Shown here piece after piece: positions 62,921-64,000 of a stretch of DNA of 64,000 bases. Positions within the stretch are counted from its first letter, which is position 1. Every line of letters starts with the position of its first letter. The position numbers and the translations under genes were made by a program. The notes beneath the pieces are model-generated. The model was not told the origin of the DNA. It saw nothing but the letters and a program-made list of their open reading frames with translations, and made no database searches. This stretch comes from Pseudomonas sp. 10S4 (GTDB taxonomy: Bacteria > Pseudomonadota > Gammaproteobacteria > Pseudomonadales > Pseudomonadaceae), in assembly GCF_034344865.1 (NCBI RefSeq), contig NZ_CP133774.1, positions 4,836,001 to 4,900,000 of the forward strand, written 5' to 3'.

Positions 62921-64000
62921 CGTACACGCTTGGCATCTCGGCCTTCTATCACGACAGTGCGGCCACCTTGGTAATAGACGGCAAGATCGTTGCCGCCGCC
63001 CAGGAAGAACGCTTCAGTCGGGTCCGCCATGACCCGGGGTTTCCACGCCAGGCCATCGAGTACGTCCTGGTGCACGCGGGCATCAAATTGGCCGACGTCG
63101 ACCATGTCGCCTATTACGAAGATCCGGCGCTCAAATTCCGCCGTGTGCTCTCGACAGCCGTCGTGGCGGGGCTTTCAGCCGTGCGCACCTATGCGCCGGC
63201 ACTGGGTGACTGGCTGTCGACCAAGCGGCGGATGGACCGTGAGGTTGTACGTCATCTGAAAGCGATGGGCGACCGGGACGGTCGTCAGGTCGAAGTGCAT
63301 GGTCACCACGAATCCCACGCCTCTTCGGCGTTCTTTCCCAGTCCGTTTGAGAGCGCCGCAATCCTGTGCATCGACAGTGTCGGTGAATGGGCGACGACGA
63401 CCCTCTGGCACGGCAAGGCAGACGGCATCAAGCTGGTCGCGGAGTTGTCCTTCCCCCATTCGCTGGGCCTGCTCTATTCGGCGTTCACCTACTTCTGCGG
63501 TTTCAAGGTGGACTCCGGCGAATACAAGCTCATGGGGCTAGCGCCCTACGGCAAGACGACCTATGTCGACACGATTCTCTCGAATCTGATCGATGTGAAG
63601 CCCGACGGCAGTTTCAGGCTCGACTGGACCAAGTTCGAGTTCATCAAAGGCGAAGTGATGACGGGCAAGGCCTTCGAGCAACTGTTCGGTGGACCCCGGC
63701 GCTTGTCCGAGGCGCCACTGACCGAGCGCGAGTTCGACCTGGCGGCATCGGTGCAGAAAGTCACGGAAATAGTGGTGTCGCGCCTGGCCAGGACTGCCCG
63801 TGAACTGACAGGCGAGACATCGCTGTGCATGGCCGGGGGCGTCGCCCTCAACTGCGTGGCCAATGGCGTGATCTCCCGTGAGCGAACCTTCGACAGGCTG
63901 TGGGTGCAACCGGCGGCGGGCGATGCAGGTGGTTCCCTGGGTGCCGCGCTGCTGACCGACCGCAAATGCCGTGGGGTGACCCGCCGCGAACTGCCCGCTG
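62917..64000 (+). CDS. NodU/CmcH-type carbamoyltransferase (partial, runs off window)
   Basis: ATG 62917 overlaps the previous stop (ATGA). 361 codons are visible with no stop before 64000. The N-terminal LGISAFYHDSAATLVIDGKI, AAAQEERFSRVRHD, the metal/ATP-binding HGHHESHASSAFFPSPFESA, DSGEYKLMGLAPYG and SLCMAGGVALNCVANG are the carbamoyltransferase signatures. The family transfers carbamoyl phosphate onto hydroxyl groups of natural products or polysaccharides. It probably modifies the product of this cluster. Confidence 0.92.
   Translation, partial: MTYTLGISAFYHDSAATLVIDGKIVAAAQEERFSRVRHDPGFPRQAIEYVLVHAGIKLADVDHVAYYEDPALKFRRVLSTAVVAGLSAVRTYAPALGDWLSTKRRMDREVVRHLKAMGDRDGRQVEVHGHHESHASSAFFPSPFESAAILCIDSVGEWATTTLWHGKADGIKLVAELSFPHSLGLLYSAFTYFCGFKVDSGEYKLMGLAPYGKTTYVDTILSNLIDVKPDGSFRLDWTKFEFIKGEVMTGKAFEQLFGGPRRLSEAPLTEREFDLAASVQKVTEIVVSRLARTARELTGETSLCMAGGVALNCVANGVISRERTFDRLWVQPAAGDAGGSLGAALLTDRKCRGVTRRELPA

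Noticed and set aside
1..64000. CRISPR arrays, tRNA or rRNA genes
   Set aside because: No regularly spaced direct repeats or recognisable tRNA/rRNA sequence was seen. The repeated elements are paired inverted REPs at scattered sites.

Overview
The window is chromosomal DNA of a Pseudomonas, most likely of the P. fluorescens group. The basis is the GC-rich codon use, at least five REPIN-type inverted repeats with GGGAGCGGGCTTGCTCGC arms, and a gene repertoire typical of that group (sulfonate-type ABC systems, CstA-YbdD, DUF1654, DUF3574, SRAP). No tRNA, rRNA or CRISPR array was recognised.

Layout. (1) 0.2-14.6 kb is an organosulfur-scavenging region. It holds an SsuD-like flavin monooxygenase divergent from a sulfonate-type ABC importer, then a tightly coupled operon of a 2-oxoglutarate/Fe(II) oxygenase, MetQNI and a ribose-type ABC importer, then a TonB-dependent receptor. 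(2) 14.6-20.4 kb has a DUF3574 lipoprotein, a methionine-rich protein (71 Met and 15 Cys in 169 residues), a cupin regulator, a second flavin monooxygenase with a sulfonate-type binding protein, and a molybdate-binding Mop protein. (3) 20.5-25.1 kb has a Cache-type two-component system divergent from cstA-ybdD, with a paired palindrome between them. (4) 25.3-37.1 kb is a LysR-controlled operon for import and breakdown of a sulfur amino acid: two binding proteins, FAD oxidoreductase, aminotransferase, two permeases, ATPase, cysteine-dioxygenase-type cupin, glutathione transferase, and a four-rhodanese/C-S-lyase fusion. (5) 37.2-43.6 kb holds small hypothetical genes and lipoproteins (several duplicated), an SRAP protein and a PL7 alginate-lyase-like gene. 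(6) 43.8-49.7 kb has a diguanylate cyclase, a MITE-like repeat, and two divergent oxidoreductase/LysR pairs. (7) 50-59.1 kb is a low-GC, phage-derived accessory region with an ADP-ribosyltransferase-like ORF, two beta-helix tailspike-like genes, DUF1654, an S24 repressor and an IS3 orfA remnant. (8) 59.6-64 kb is the start of a biosynthetic-looking cluster that leaves the window: SGNH hydrolase, a very basic 31-residue peptide, a haem-oxygenase-like diiron protein and a NodU-type carbamoyltransferase.

A recurring oddity is single-base frameshifts. At least ten genes show them, often at homopolymers and often within otherwise well-conserved proteins. This looks more like consensus sequencing error than real decay, so broken-gene calls should be read with that in mind.

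The most novel material is the 59.6-64 kb cluster, the Met-rich protein at 15.5 kb, the rhodanese-lyase fusion, and the sulfur operons.
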